DNA from: Rhodoferax antarcticus ANT.BR
Lineage (GTDB): Bacteria; Pseudomonadota; Gammaproteobacteria; Burkholderiales; Burkholderiaceae_C
Direction of reading: 5' to 3'
Length of the DNA stretch: 64,000 bases
Assembly: GCF_001938565.1 (NCBI RefSeq)
Contig: NZ_MSYM01000013.1
Span: 249,496-313,495 of the forward strand
The position numbers and the translations under genes are program-made. Under the pieces are notes generated by a model that did no database searches, was not told the DNA's origin, and saw only the letters and a list, made by a program, of their open reading frames with translations. Shown here piece after piece: positions 9,213-17,458 of this stretch; positions within the stretch are counted from its first letter, which is position 1, and each line of letters opens with the position of its first letter.

Positions 9213-9753
9213 CGCCGGCTGGCGCGGCGGATGACAGCGGCGCGACGGTGGTGCCTAGCCCCAAGGCTTTGTCCATCAGGACCACGTCAAGCCAGCGCTC
9301 AAACTTCCAGCCGCAGGATGCCAGCGTGCCAACGTGGGTAAAGCCTGCGCTGCGGTGCACACCGATTGAGCCCAGGTTGGCTGAATCACCAATGACCGCG
9401 ATCAGTTTGCGCACACCAGCGCGCTCGGCCTGATTGCACAGTTCAGCCAAAAGCGCCCGTCCCAGGCCGCTGCCAGTGGCTTGTGGCGCAAGATAAATGG
9501 AATCTTCGGCTGAATAGCGGTAGGCCGGGCGGGGTTTGAACCAATTGCAATAAGCATAGCCCAGCACCTGCTCACCCTCTGTCGCAACAAGATAGGGCAA
9601 ACCTTTACCAAGAACGTCCTCGCGGCGCTGCAGCGTTTCAAGCTCACTGGGGGGATCGATTTCAAACGTGCCCGTGCCGTGCATCACATGATGCGTGTAA
9701 ATGGCGGTGATTTGCGCGATATCGGTTACTAGGCTGGGTCGAATGATTGGCAT
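9193..9753 (-). CDS. GNAT-family N-acetyltransferase (phosphinothricin/methionine sulfoximine type)
   Basis: A 186-residue GNAT protein beginning MPIIRPSLVTDIAQITAIY with the NWFKPRPAYRYSAEDSIYL segment and the acetyl-CoA loop QATGSGLGRALL (about residues 92-103), then GFTHVGTLASCGWKFERWLD. This is the pattern of the Pat/MddA (YncA) group that acetylates phosphinothricin-like compounds or methionine sulfone/sulfoximine; the natural substrate is unknown. The C-terminal 20 residues are variable, and the stop overlaps the convergent pit gene. It is divergent from rpsP, and its 5' end lies in the rpsP promoter region. Confidence 0.85.
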   Translation of the reverse strand: MPIIRPSLVTDIAQITAIYTHHVMHGTGTFEIDPPSELETLQRREDVLGKGLPYLVATEGEQVLGYAYCNWFKPRPAYRYSAEDSIYLAPQATGSGLGRALLAELCNQAERAGVRKLIAVIGDSANLGSIGVHRSAGFTHVGTLASCGWKFERWLDVVLMDKALGLGTTVAPLSSAAPAGVRTVAD

Positions 9754-9773
9754 GGTTAGTTACTGGATATAAT
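9747..9773 (+). promoter_or_regulatory. Candidate promoter of the rpsP operon
   Basis: A consensus TATAAT (9768-9773) is preceded by TTGGCA (9747-9752). The 15-bp spacing is short, but TG just upstream of the -10 box may help. It would give a leader of about 105 nt before rpsP and overlaps the first bases of the divergent acetyltransferase gene. Confidence 0.5.
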
Positions 9774-9883
9774 GCTGGGTTGTCTGGCGTGTCGCTGACC
9801 GGGTGGTCAAGTCGCGTGTCTCAAACGTCGGGCTAAGTGCAAATTTTCGTGGAATTAAAATGCCACTTCCCAAAGGATAAATC

Positions 9884-10135
9884 ATGGTCGTCATCCGACT
9901 CGCCCGTGGCGGAGCAAAATCTCGCCCGTTTTTCAATATTGTGGTTGCAGACAAGCGCACTCGCCGCGACGGCCGCTTCATTGAGCGCATTGGTTTTTAT
10001 AACCCAACGGCCACTGCCAGCGAAGAAAGCATCCGTATCGCCCATGACCGCCTGACCCACTGGCGCAGCGTGGGTGCGCAGGCGTCTCCCACGGTGGAGC
10101 GGCTGGTGAACCAGGCAGCCAAAAAAGCAGCCTGA
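9884..10135 (+). CDS. rpsP: 30S ribosomal protein S16
   Basis: The 83-residue sequence [25 protein letters not shown] is unmistakable S16, which binds 16S rRNA in the body of the small subunit and is needed early in assembly. AAGGA precedes the ATG. First gene of the widely conserved rpsP-rimM-trmD-rplS operon; rimM starts 2 bp after its stop. Confidence 0.98.
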   Translation: MVVIRLARGGAKSRPFFNIVVADKRTRRDGRFIERIGFYNPTATASEESIRIAHDRLTHWRSVGAQASPTVERLVNQAAKKAA

Positions 10136-10137
10136 AC

Positions 10138-10707
10138 GTGAGTATGCTGCCCGGCCTTGAGGCTGCCGAATTACCGGCAGACGCTATCGAGGTCGGGCGC
10201 ATTGCAGATGCCTGGGGCATCAAAGGGTGGTTCAAAGTTCTACCCTATAGCGCCAACCCTGAGGCGCTTTTTTCTTCCAAAAGCTGGTTCTTGCTGCCCA
10301 CCGGAAAAGGTACAACAACCTTCGAAGGCGTTGGAAGATTAAATATCAAGGAAGCCAAAGCCCACTCGGACACCGTTGTCGCTTCAGCGCACGGGGTGGA
10401 CGACCGCAACGCTGCCGATGGACTGCGTGGCGCTCGCATTTTTATCGCCAAGTCGAGTTTTCCGACACCCCAGAAAGATGAGTACTACTGGGTTGATCTA
10501 ATTGGCCTGGCGGTGGTTAACCGTGAAAGTGTGGTACTGGGCGAGGTGCGCGAGTTGCTGTCAACCGGGCCGCAAACCGTGCTGGTGATCGACGATCTGG
10601 TGGACGGGCAAACGCTGCAGCGGATGATTCCTTTTGTAGCGGCCTATATTGACGACGTCGATTTGATTACCCGTCGAATTCTGGTGGACTGGCAACCCGA
10701 CTACTGA
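10138..10707 (+). CDS. rimM: 16S rRNA processing protein RimM
   Basis: Assembly factor for the 30S head, binding ribosomal protein S19 and acting in 16S maturation. The 189-residue protein has the N-terminal RimM domain (VGRIADAWGIKGWFKVLPYS, near residues 22-41) and a C-terminal PRC barrel beginning EYYWVDLIGLAVVN. The start is a GTG 2 bp after rpsP; an ATG two codons later is possible. Position between rpsP and trmD confirms the call. Confidence 0.97.
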   Translation: MSMLPGLEAAELPADAIEVGRIADAWGIKGWFKVLPYSANPEALFSSKSWFLLPTGKGTTTFEGVGRLNIKEAKAHSDTVVASAHGVDDRNAADGLRGARIFIAKSSFPTPQKDEYYWVDLIGLAVVNRESVVLGEVRELLSTGPQTVLVIDDLVDGQTLQRMIPFVAAYIDDVDLITRRILVDWQPDY

Positions 10708-10717
10708 ACGGCACATC

Positions 10718-11461
10718 ATGCAATTTGATGTTGTCACGCTGTTTCCTGAACTTTTCGTGCCGTTTTTGACGACCGGTATCACCCGGCGGGCATTTGAGTC
10801 TGGGCAAGTCAAAGTCAAACTGACCAACCCGCGCGACTTTGCCGAGGGTAACTACCGTCGCGTGGATGATCGGCCTTTTGGCGGTGGCCCGGGCATGGTC
10901 ATGATGGCGCAGCCACTATCGCAATGTGTGACGCGCCTGCGCGCTGAGCGTGCTGACAACCCGCCGGTGGTGCTGTTTTCGCCGACAGGCCAGCCATTGA
11001 CTCACGCGATGGTGACCCGCTGGGCGAATAGCCAGGGTGCCGTGCTGCTGTGTGGTCGCTATGAGGGGCTGGATCAGCGATTCATTGACGCCCATGTCAC
11101 CGAGCAGATCAGCCTGGGTGACTTCGTATTGTCGGGCGGGGAAATTGCGGCGATGGCTTTACTGGATGCGGTGGCGCGTCTGCAGCCCGGCGTCCTCAGC
11201 GATGCCGAGAGTCACGCGCAGGATAGTTTCAACCCGGCGCTGGATGGCCTGCTGGACTGCCCGCACTACACCCGCCCCGAGGTTTGGCAGGGCAGGGCCG
11301 TGCCAGAGGTTCTGTTGTCGGGCCACCACCTGCATATTGAGCGCTGGCGGCGTGACCAGCGTCTGGCGCTCACCGCCCGCCTGCGTCCCGACCTGATTCG
11401 GCTGGCCAGGCAAACCGCCAGGCTGACAGCCCAGGATGAGTTGGTATTGGCCGGGCTATAA
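10718..11461 (+). CDS. trmD: tRNA (guanine-37-N1)-methyltransferase
   Basis: Methylates G37 next to the anticodon in tRNAs reading CNN codons, preventing +1 frameshifting. The 247-residue SPOUT enzyme starts MQFDVVTLFPELF and shows the trefoil-knot AdoMet site in LCGRYEGLDQRF and the ISLGDFVLSGGE/AMALLDAVARL segment. Third gene of the operon, 10 bp after rimM. Confidence 0.98.
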   Translation: MQFDVVTLFPELFVPFLTTGITRRAFESGQVKVKLTNPRDFAEGNYRRVDDRPFGGGPGMVMMAQPLSQCVTRLRAERADNPPVVLFSPTGQPLTHAMVTRWANSQGAVLLCGRYEGLDQRFIDAHVTEQISLGDFVLSGGEIAAMALLDAVARLQPGVLSDAESHAQDSFNPALDGLLDCPHYTRPEVWQGRAVPEVLLSGHHLHIERWRRDQRLALTARLRPDLIRLARQTARLTAQDELVLAGL

Positions 11462-11562
11462 TGGCGGGCTAACCGATCCTCTGCGAGGCCGCTCAAGTGC
11501 TTTAAGCGCTGAGCCTGCATCAATCCTGATGCTGGTGCTTGCAAGATCATTTGAGGTCTTCC

Positions 11563-11949
11563 ATGAACCTGATTCAAATCCTTGAGCAAGAAGAAATTGC
11601 TCGTTTAAACAAAACCATTCCAGACTTTGGCCCAGGCGACACCGTGATCGTGAGTCTGAATGTGGTTGAAGGCACGCGCAAGCGGCTCCAGGCCTATGAA
11701 GGTGTGGTGATTGCCAAGCGTAACCGTGGTCTTAACAGCGGCTTTACGGTTCGCAAAATTTCCAGTGGTGAAGGCGTTGAGCGGACATTTCAAACCTACA
11801 GCCCGCTGATCGCCAAAATCGAAGTCAAGCGCCGTGGTGACGTGCGTCGCGCCAAACTGTACTACCTGCGTGAACGCAGCGGTAAATCGGCGCGTATCAA
11901 AGAAAAGTTGCCCGCTCGCAAGGTGAAGGTCGCCGCGGTTGCCGCATAA
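11563..11949 (+). CDS. rplS: 50S ribosomal protein L19
   Basis: Large-subunit protein at the 30S-50S interface. [15 protein letters not shown] and the core [18 protein letters not shown] are diagnostic. The start is ATG 11563 (128 aa); an upstream in-frame TTG has no homologous sequence. A 101-nt spacer separates it from trmD, longer than the other gaps in this operon, so rplS may have extra control. The C-terminus is rich in Lys, Arg, Ala and Val, as is common in beta-proteobacteria. Confidence 0.98.
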   Translation: MNLIQILEQEEIARLNKTIPDFGPGDTVIVSLNVVEGTRKRLQAYEGVVIAKRNRGLNSGFTVRKISSGEGVERTFQTYSPLIAKIEVKRRGDVRRAKLYYLRERSGKSARIKEKLPARKVKVAAVAA

Positions 11950-11963
11950 GGTCATACGTGTTT

Positions 11964-12002
11964 AAAAAAAACCGCCTGCTGGTGACAGTGGCGGTTTTTT
12001 TT
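11964..12002 (+). terminator. Intrinsic terminator of the rpsP-rplS operon
   Basis: ACCGCC (11971-11976) pairs with GGCGGT (11990-11995), flanked by seven A on the left and eight T on the right, so it can work in both directions. It lies 15 bp after the rplS stop. Confidence 0.9.
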
Positions 12003-12084
12003 CGCTTTGCGTCCTTGCCAGTGGCGCCAGTCTGAGTGGTGCGCACGTTCAGACGCTTCGCAACCCGGCGCCTTCGGCGACGCG

Positions 12085-12780
12085 ATGAGTGACCCCCTTT
12101 CGCTAAACGTTTCCGCGCCAGCCCTGGATCCGCGCCAGGTGCCGGTGATTCAGGTGGACACGCAGTTGCCGGCGGTGGCTGCTGCGGCCTTGTTGCCGCA
12201 GGCACTGCGTCAGCGATTTTTGACACCCCCCAACTGGCAACCCGAGTTGGTGGTTGAGAAGAGGTTCATGGACCGCGCGCCGATGCACGCTGCGGTTCTG
12301 ATTCCCATCGTGATGCGTACCGAGCCGACGGTGTTGCTCACCCTCCGAACCTCGCATCTGTCCACCCATGCCGGGCAGATCGCCTTTCCGGGGGGCAAAG
12401 TGGACGAAACCGATGCAGATGCCGCTGCCGCAGCCCGGCGTGAGGCTTTTGAAGAGGTCGGTCTGGCGCCTGACTGGATGGAAGTGCTGGGCCAACTGCC
12501 GCTGTACACCACGGGTTCGGCCTTTATGGTGACGCCGGTGGTGGCGCTGGTTCGACCCGGCTTCACCCTGAAACCCAATGCCTATGAAGTGTCTGATGTG
12601 TTTGAAGTGCCGCTGGGTTTTTTGATGAACCCGACCAACCATCGCCACCATCAGATGTTGTGGCTAGGTGAGCAGCGTCAATGGTTGTCCATGCCCTATA
12701 GCGATGGCGTGCATGAGCGTTTCATCTGGGGTGCCACGGCCGGCATGCTGCGAAACTTTTACCGGTTTTTGGCTGCCTGA
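12085..12780 (+). CDS. Nudix hydrolase, CoA pyrophosphatase type (NudL-like)
   Basis: Cytoplasmic Nudix enzyme that probably splits coenzyme A or acyl-CoA into a 4'-phosphopantetheine moiety and 3',5'-ADP. The Nudix box is complete (GGKVDETDADAAAAARREAF followed by EEVG, about residues 106-129). The preceding LLTLRTSHLSTHAGQIAFPG is the signature that marks the CoA-specific subgroup. I use ATG 12085 (231 aa); upstream in-frame sequence looks non-coding. Followed after 38 bp by the CobD-like gene. Confidence 0.88.
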   Translation: MSDPLSLNVSAPALDPRQVPVIQVDTQLPAVAAAALLPQALRQRFLTPPNWQPELVVEKRFMDRAPMHAAVLIPIVMRTEPTVLLTLRTSHLSTHAGQIAFPGGKVDETDADAAAAARREAFEEVGLAPDWMEVLGQLPLYTTGSAFMVTPVVALVRPGFTLKPNAYEVSDVFEVPLGFLMNPTNHRHHQMLWLGEQRQWLSMPYSDGVHERFIWGATAGMLRNFYRFLAA

Positions 12781-12818
12781 ACCCAGTGCCCACAGGGTGC
12801 AGCCGCTATGATCATTGC

Positions 12819-13790
12819 ATGAGCTTCATCTCGGTGATTTTGGCCCTGCTGCTCGAACAAGCCCGGCCTTTGAAACGCGGCAACATCATTCACGCGTCGA
12901 TGCGCGCTTGGGTTCGCTGGTGTACGCGCACACTCGACGCCGGTCGGCCCATGCACGGCTGGCTGGTGTGGGGTTTGGCGGTGGGCGGCCCGGCGCTGGC
13001 GGCGCTCGCGATTTATCTGCTGCTCCAATTCTTGGTGGGCTGGCCGCTGGCGGTGCTGTGGAGCGCGCTGGTGCTGTATGCGTCGCTGGGATTTCGTCAG
13101 TTCAGCTTTCACTTCACCCAGATTCGCGATGCCCTGGCCGAAGGTGACGATGCTCTGGCCAATAGGCTTCTGGCTGACTGGCTGCGAACAGAGGCCATCG
13201 ACCTGCCGCGCACCGAGATCATCGGCCGGGTGATTGAAAACTCGGTCCTGGCGTCGCACCGCCACGTCTTTGCTGTGCTGGTGTGGTTTTCAGTGCTGGC
13301 CGCTCTGGGGCTTGGGCCGTTGGGCGCGGTGTTGTATCGGCTGGCAGAGTTTGTGGTGCGCTACTGGCAGCACCAGAGTGAATCAAACCACCAGCCTGTC
13401 AGCGTGGCCTTGATGTTTGACGCCAGAAAAGCCTGGGATGTCGTGGACTGGCTACCTGCCCGAGCCACGGCCATCAGTTTTGCGGTGGTTGGCAATTTTG
13501 AGGAAGCGATTGACGCCTGGCGGCGCTACGCCCAGCAAGGCAGCCCCAGTAACGACGGCTTGGTGCTGGCCGCCACAGGCGGTGCCGTCAACATTGCGCT
13601 GCGCGGCACCGATACACGGCCGTACCCGCCAACGCAGGCGGCCGCAGCGCCATTGTTGGACGATGTTCTGGCCGGGCGCCCCACGCCCGAATTGCCGCAC
13701 CTGGCCATTGTGGTCGGGCTGGTCTGGCGCACGGTGGTGATGTGGGTGCTTTTGCTGGCTTTGCTGACGCTGGCGCGGCTGCTCGGTTAA
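12819..13790 (+). CDS. CobD/CbiB-family membrane protein
   Basis: A 323-residue integral membrane protein that starts MSFISVILALLLEQARPL and has hydrophobic stretches near residues 47-72, 75-95, 145-170 and at the C-terminus (about 295-320). It resembles the CobD/CbiB cobinamide synthase group (pattern FHFTQIRDALAEGDDALAN, RVIENSVLASHRHVFAVL), which resembles the AmpE/CbiB fold. True CbiB acts in cobalamin nucleotide-loop assembly, but no cob genes adjoin this copy except the remnant downstream and cbiX 3.6 kb away, so the role is open. The stop codon is followed immediately by a dispersed repeat and an aminotransferase remnant. Confidence 0.75.
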   Translation: MSFISVILALLLEQARPLKRGNIIHASMRAWVRWCTRTLDAGRPMHGWLVWGLAVGGPALAALAIYLLLQFLVGWPLAVLWSALVLYASLGFRQFSFHFTQIRDALAEGDDALANRLLADWLRTEAIDLPRTEIIGRVIENSVLASHRHVFAVLVWFSVLAALGLGPLGAVLYRLAEFVVRYWQHQSESNHQPVSVALMFDARKAWDVVDWLPARATAISFAVVGNFEEAIDAWRRYAQQGSPSNDGLVLAATGGAVNIALRGTDTRPYPPTQAAAAPLLDDVLAGRPTPELPHLAIVVGLVWRTVVMWVLLLALLTLARLLG

Positions 13791-13802
13791 TTTATAAGAA
13801 AT

Positions 13803-13850
13803 AGGCCTCCAGCCCTTATCGAATAAGCGCGAGCAGCTATTGTTTTTAAG
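13803..13850 (+). repeat. Dispersed 45-bp repeat, intergenic copy
   Basis: CCTCCAGCCCTTAT, then CGA, then ATAAGCGC and GAGCAGCTATTG: one of the best matches to the family pattern. CTTAT and ATAAG form the short hairpin. It lies 13 bp after the CobD-like gene. Confidence 0.85.
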
Positions 13851-13861
13851 TAATCATTGAT

Positions 13862-13950
13862 GCCAGTACTTGCGCATCAGTGTGGGCACGCCAGAGCAGC
13901 GTGATGCCTTGGTGCAGGCGCTGATGAAGGTGCATGCAGAGGTGCTTTAG
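13862..13950 (+). pseudogene. 3' remnant of a HisC/CobC-type aminotransferase
   Basis: One frame reads QYLRISVGTPEQRDALVQAL then MKVHAEVL and a stop at 13948-13950. This is the usual end of PLP-dependent histidinol-phosphate/CobC-type aminotransferases (xLRxSxGTPEQNxxLxxAL). No upstream part of the gene remains, because the CobD-like gene and a dispersed repeat lie directly before it. The stop overlaps the last codon of the convergent rsgA. A cobC-like aminotransferase next to a cobD-like gene would make sense as the ancestral order. Confidence 0.6.
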
Positions 13951-14867
13951 TAGCGCCGAATCTGCTTGAGTTCGGCGTACAAGTCGCTATAAATTTTGTA
14001 TCTGTTGGCGCTTATGGCATCTGGGCTAGAGCCTGATTTGACACTTGCCATCACACCACAGCCTGGCTCGTGCAAATGGCTGCAGTTGTAAAACTTGCAC
14101 TGCGCCACGTGCGGTTTCAGGTCGGGCATGTAGGCGGCCAGCTGCGCTGGGTCGATGTGGTTCAGGCCAAACTCCTGAAAACCTGGCGAGTCCAGCAGTG
14201 CGGTGGTCTTAGTGGCGTCCAGCCAATACCAGGTGGTGCTGGTGGTGGTGTGTTTGCCCGAGCTTAAAGCCTGCGACAGCTCACCGGTTTGCGCCAGCGC
14301 ACCGGGTATCAGGCAATTGATTAGTGTGCTTTTGCCAGCACCTGAGGGGCCCAGTACCAGCGTGGTTTTGCCGGTCAGACGTTGCAGCAATGTGGCGCGG
14401 TCGGCCTCGGTATTTTTCCCCATCGCCAGCGGAATCACGTCGTAACCCATCTGCCGGTAAGGGGCAAGCCAATCCCAGGCGCGGGCAAAGGGCGTTGTCA
14501 GGTCACTTTTGTTGAGCGCAATGATTGGCGTGATGTGCTGCTCTTCAGCGGCGATCAGCGCGCGTGAGAGCTGGCTGCTGGAGAACTCGGGCTCGGCGGC
14601 GATCAGGATCAGCACCTGGTCCAGATTGGCAGCAAAGGATTTGGTACGCACCTCGTCCTGGCGGTAAAACAGGTTGCGCCGGGGCTCGATTTTCTCGATG
14701 GTGCCTTCGTCCTGCGAGGCCTGCCACAACACCCGGTCACCCACCACACCCTGACTTTTTTTGCCGCGTGAGTGGCAGATGCGCCGCTCGCCCGAAGCGT
14801 CTTCCACCAGGAAATGGCGGCCATAGTTGGCCACGATCAGGCCGGTTTGCAGGTGTGGTTGCGGCAT
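13947..14867 (-). CDS. rsgA: Ribosome small-subunit GTPase RsgA
   Basis: Circularly permuted GTPase that checks and matures the 30S subunit. The 306-residue protein has an N-terminal OB fold, the G4 motif NKSD before G1 (GPSGAGKSTLIN), then G3 (DSPG), and a C-terminal zinc motif CKFYNCSHLHEPGC. The start codon overlaps the stop of the upstream pterin dehydratase gene by one base, implying translational coupling. Convergent with the aminotransferase remnant. Confidence 0.97.
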   Translation of the reverse strand: MPQPHLQTGLIVANYGRHFLVEDASGERRICHSRGKKSQGVVGDRVLWQASQDEGTIEKIEPRRNLFYRQDEVRTKSFAANLDQVLILIAAEPEFSSSQLSRALIAAEEQHITPIIALNKSDLTTPFARAWDWLAPYRQMGYDVIPLAMGKNTEADRATLLQRLTGKTTLVLGPSGAGKSTLINCLIPGALAQTGELSQALSSGKHTTTSTTWYWLDATKTTALLDSPGFQEFGLNHIDPAQLAAYMPDLKPHVAQCKFYNCSHLHEPGCGVMASVKSGSSPDAISANRYKIYSDLYAELKQIRRY

Positions 14868-15193
14868 CAGGCGGTGGCTGCCTCAGGCTGCAAGGCGTCC
14901 ACGTGCCGGGCGCATTCAAAGTCTGACAGCGAGATGCCGCCCGCATCGTGGGTACGCCAGCGCACCAGGCATTGGTTGTACTGCACCAGCAGTTCGGGGT
15001 GGTGGTCTTGGGCGTGGGCGATGAAAGCTACCGCGTTCACAAACGCCAGCGTCTGGTAGTAATTGGCAAAGTCGAAGGGCTTCTCAATGGCCAGGGTGTC
15101 GCCGTCACCAGAGAGCGTCCAGCCCTCAAGTTTGGCCAGATGCGCTACTATTTCAGTAGCTTTTAGCGCTCGTGGTGTATGGGCTTTAGGCAT
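14867..15193 (-). CDS. 4a-hydroxytetrahydrobiopterin dehydratase (PCD/DCoH family)
   Basis: A 108-residue protein with the PCD active-site pattern: FVNAVAFIAHAQDHHPELLV includes the HxxD HHPE block. It regenerates dihydrobiopterin after aromatic amino-acid hydroxylases. AAGGAA precedes the ATG. The first 15 codons (MPKAHTPRALKATEI) are made of a copy of the dispersed 45-bp repeat, so the start of this protein seems to come from it. The gene is coupled by a one-base overlap to rsgA and follows the M48 protease gene by 9 bp on the same strand. No phenylalanine hydroxylase gene is visible here. Confidence 0.9.
   Translation of the reverse strand: MPKAHTPRALKATEIVAHLAKLEGWTLSGDGDTLAIEKPFDFANYYQTLAFVNAVAFIAHAQDHHPELLVQYNQCLVRWRTHDAGGISLSDFECARHVDALQPEAATA
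15147..15193 (-). repeat. Dispersed 45-bp repeat forming the start of the pterin dehydratase gene
   Basis: Read on the minus strand: AAAGCCCATACACCACGAGC then GCTAAAAGCTACTGAAATAG. The AGCCC(A)TA, GAGCGC and AGCTA blocks sit at family spacing. Divergence is moderate, so the match is less secure than the intergenic copies. Confidence 0.55.
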
Positions 15194-15202
15194 ATTTCCT
15201 TC

Positions 15203-16528
15203 TTAAGTTTGCGAGAGTGGCTGTGGCACCGCTACGCTGCCAGCCAAGCCACCTGGCAGCATACGCGCCAGTCGCTCCGAGGCACCTGGGTGCGAGTAGT
15301 AAAACGACACATATACCGGGTCAGGCGTCAGGGTAGAGGCATTGTCCTCGTAGAGTTTGAGTAGCGCGGTGGCCAGATCCTGCCCGCTGGTCTGCAGCAT
15401 GGCGTAGGCGTCGGCCTCAAACTCGTGTTTGCGTGAAAGCTGGGCAAAGATCGGCGAGATAAAGAAGCTGAACACCGGCATCACCAGCATAAACAACAGC
15501 AGCGCCAGCGCGTCATTCGGTGCCGCCAGATTGGGCATGACGCCTAAGCCGGTGTAAAACCATGGCTGCTGTGCCAGCCAGCCGAGCAGGGCAAAGCCGG
15601 CAAAACTCATGGCAAACATCGCCACAATGCGTTTAATGATGTGTTTGTGCTTGAAGTGGCCCAGCTCATGCGCCAGCACCGCATCCACCTCTGGCGGGCT
15701 CAGCTTGGCCAGCAAGGTGTCATAAAACACCACCCGTTTGGCGGCACCAAAACCGGTGAAATAGGCGTTGGCATGGGCGCTACGTTTGCTGCCGTCCATC
15801 ACAAACAGGCCCTTGGCTGAAAAGCCGCAGCGCTGCATCAGAGCGGTCACCCGCGCTTTCACCGTGGCGTCTTGCAGCGGGGTGAATGTGTTGAACATGG
15901 GCGCGATCAGCGTGGGGTAAATCACCAGCAGCAGCAGGTTGAACCCCATCCACACGCACCAAGCCCACAGCCACCACAGGCCACCGCTGGCACCCATCAT
16001 CCACAAAAACAGCGCGGCAATCGGCAGGCCAATCAGCGCGCCCATTAGGCTGCCCTTGAGCATGTCCAGCAGCCACAGCTTGAGCGTCATCTTGTTGAAA
16101 CCAAAGCGTTCTTCCAGCACAAAGGTCTGGTACAGCGACAGCGGCAGGTCAATCAGCCCGTTGATCAAAGCAAAGCCTGCCAGCAGCGCCAGTTGCTGCA
16201 CCATGCCTGTGCCCAGCCAGGGCATCAGCCCATCATTCAGCGCCGACAAGCCGCCCAGCAGCGTCCAGCCGATCAACACCGCTGCGCCCAGCGCTGTCTC
16301 CAGCAAGCCCAGCCGCGCCTTGGCCACGGTGTAGTCTGCGGCCTTCTGATGCGCCGCCAGGGTGATGGTTTGGGCAAACGCCGCAGGCACCTGCCCACGG
16401 CGCAGCGCCACATGCTGGATTTGCCGGGAACTTAGCCAGAATTTCAGCAACAGGCCCAGTACCAGCGCCACGGCAAAGACCGTGCTTAAGCGCAGGGACG
16501 GGTCAGAAAAGAAGGGGGTGTCTTGCAT
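15203..16528 (-). CDS. M48-family zinc metalloprotease (Ste24/CAAX protease-like)
   Basis: Inner-membrane endopeptidase of 441 residues with many hydrophobic segments and the zinc motif HELGH in VLAHELGHFKHKH, followed by the third-ligand motif HEFEADAYA. An N-terminal M48 extension precedes the catalytic part, as in Ste24/FACE-type proteins. Bacterial members are thought to be membrane quality-control proteases rather than prenyl proteases. I start at ATG 16528 (MQDTPFFSDPSL), since the longer frame to 16627 would run into the divergent orn gene. Only 9 bp precede the pterin dehydratase gene. Confidence 0.88.
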   Translation of the reverse strand: MQDTPFFSDPSLRLSTVFAVALVLGLLLKFWLSSRQIQHVALRRGQVPAAFAQTITLAAHQKAADYTVAKARLGLLETALGAAVLIGWTLLGGLSALNDGLMPWLGTGMVQQLALLAGFALINGLIDLPLSLYQTFVLEERFGFNKMTLKLWLLDMLKGSLMGALIGLPIAALFLWMMGASGGLWWLWAWCVWMGFNLLLLVIYPTLIAPMFNTFTPLQDATVKARVTALMQRCGFSAKGLFVMDGSKRSAHANAYFTGFGAAKRVVFYDTLLAKLSPPEVDAVLAHELGHFKHKHIIKRIVAMFAMSFAGFALLGWLAQQPWFYTGLGVMPNLAAPNDALALLLFMLVMPVFSFFISPIFAQLSRKHEFEADAYAMLQTSGQDLATALLKLYEDNASTLTPDPVYVSFYYSHPGASERLARMLPGGLAGSVAVPQPLSQT

Positions 16529-16565
16529 GGCGGGGGAGTTTAGGTGATCAGCGACAATTTGCCTC

Positions 16566-17171
16566 ATGCCCACACCCCACGTCCCTACCTCTTCCCCGGT
16601 TGCCGAGTCAGCCGCCCCTTTGGCCAAATCGGATCAAAACCTGGTCTGGCTTGACTGTGAAATGACCGGGCTTGACCCCGAGGTTGAGCGCATCATCGAG
16701 ATTGCCGTCATTGTCACCGGCCCCAAGCTGGAAAACCGCACCGAAGGCCCGGTGCTGGTGGTGCATCAAAGTGATGCGCTGCTCGACGGCATGGACAAGT
16801 GGAACAAAAGCACCCACGGCAAAAGCGGCCTGATCGATAAAGTGCGCGCTACCACCCTGACCGAGGAGGAAGCCCAAGCGCAGATCCTGGCGTTTTTGAG
16901 CCATTACGTGCCAAAAGCCACGACCCCGATGTGTGGCAACAGCATCGGCCAGGACCGGCGTTTTCTGGCCCGGTACATGCCCAAACTTGAAGCGTTTTTT
17001 CACTACCGCAACCTGGATGTGAGCACGCTCAAAGAGCTGTCCAAACGCTGGGCGCCCGAGGTCTACAAGGGCTTCAAAAAGAAGCAGCGCCACACCGCGC
17101 TGGCCGACGTGCATGAGTCGATTGACGAGCTGGAGCACTACCGCACGCACTTTCTGAAATTCCCGGTTTGA
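16566..17171 (+). CDS. orn: Oligoribonuclease
   Basis: DEDDh 3'-5' exonuclease that finishes RNA decay by hydrolysing 2-5-mers (diribonucleotides above all, including pGpG from c-di-GMP breakdown). Motifs: [20 protein letters not shown] (ExoI), [16 protein letters not shown] (ExoII), and [14 protein letters not shown] with the catalytic His/Asp (ExoIII). 201 residues, about 20 longer at the N-terminus than E. coli Orn; an internal start is possible but no other ATG lies before the ExoI motif. The c-di-GMP link is relevant because the window holds two diguanylate cyclases. Confidence 0.96.
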   Translation: MPTPHVPTSSPVAESAAPLAKSDQNLVWLDCEMTGLDPEVERIIEIAVIVTGPKLENRTEGPVLVVHQSDALLDGMDKWNKSTHGKSGLIDKVRATTLTEEEAQAQILAFLSHYVPKATTPMCGNSIGQDRRFLARYMPKLEAFFHYRNLDVSTLKELSKRWAPEVYKGFKKKQRHTALADVHESIDELEHYRTHFLKFPV

Positions 17172-17345
17172 CGCGGTCCCCGCGCCAACTTTCATGCACG
17201 CGAGTGCTTGCATACCGAAGCATGATGGTTGTTTCAGGTTAATGCGGCATCAGCTTGCAGCCTGCGATTGTGGTGATGAACCTGCAAAACACCTGTGTCG
17301 GCTGATTTTTGGGTCAGTGGCGTTGCAGAATGACTGCAGATAACT

Positions 17346-17392
17346 ATGAAAATAATAGCTACTCGCGCTTTATTGATAAGGGCTAGAGCACG
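17346..17392 (-). repeat. Dispersed 45-bp repeat, intergenic copy after orn
   Basis: On the plus strand ATAATAGCTACTCGCGCTTT, ATTG, then ATAAGGGCTAGAGCACG, which is the reverse orientation of the family pattern. The 287-bp gap between orn and cbiX holds no other recognisable feature. Confidence 0.85.
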
Positions 17393-17458
17393 ATTTCGTA
17401 TAAATTCAGAGCCAGCAGTGCTGGCGCACCGTTTAAGGCGACTTGCACCCAACCGGAC

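Noticed and set aside
11457..11462. TATAAT at the trmD stop codon as an rplS promoter
   Set aside because: No -35 box at proper spacing; it overlaps CTA TAA of the trmD end and may be coincidence.
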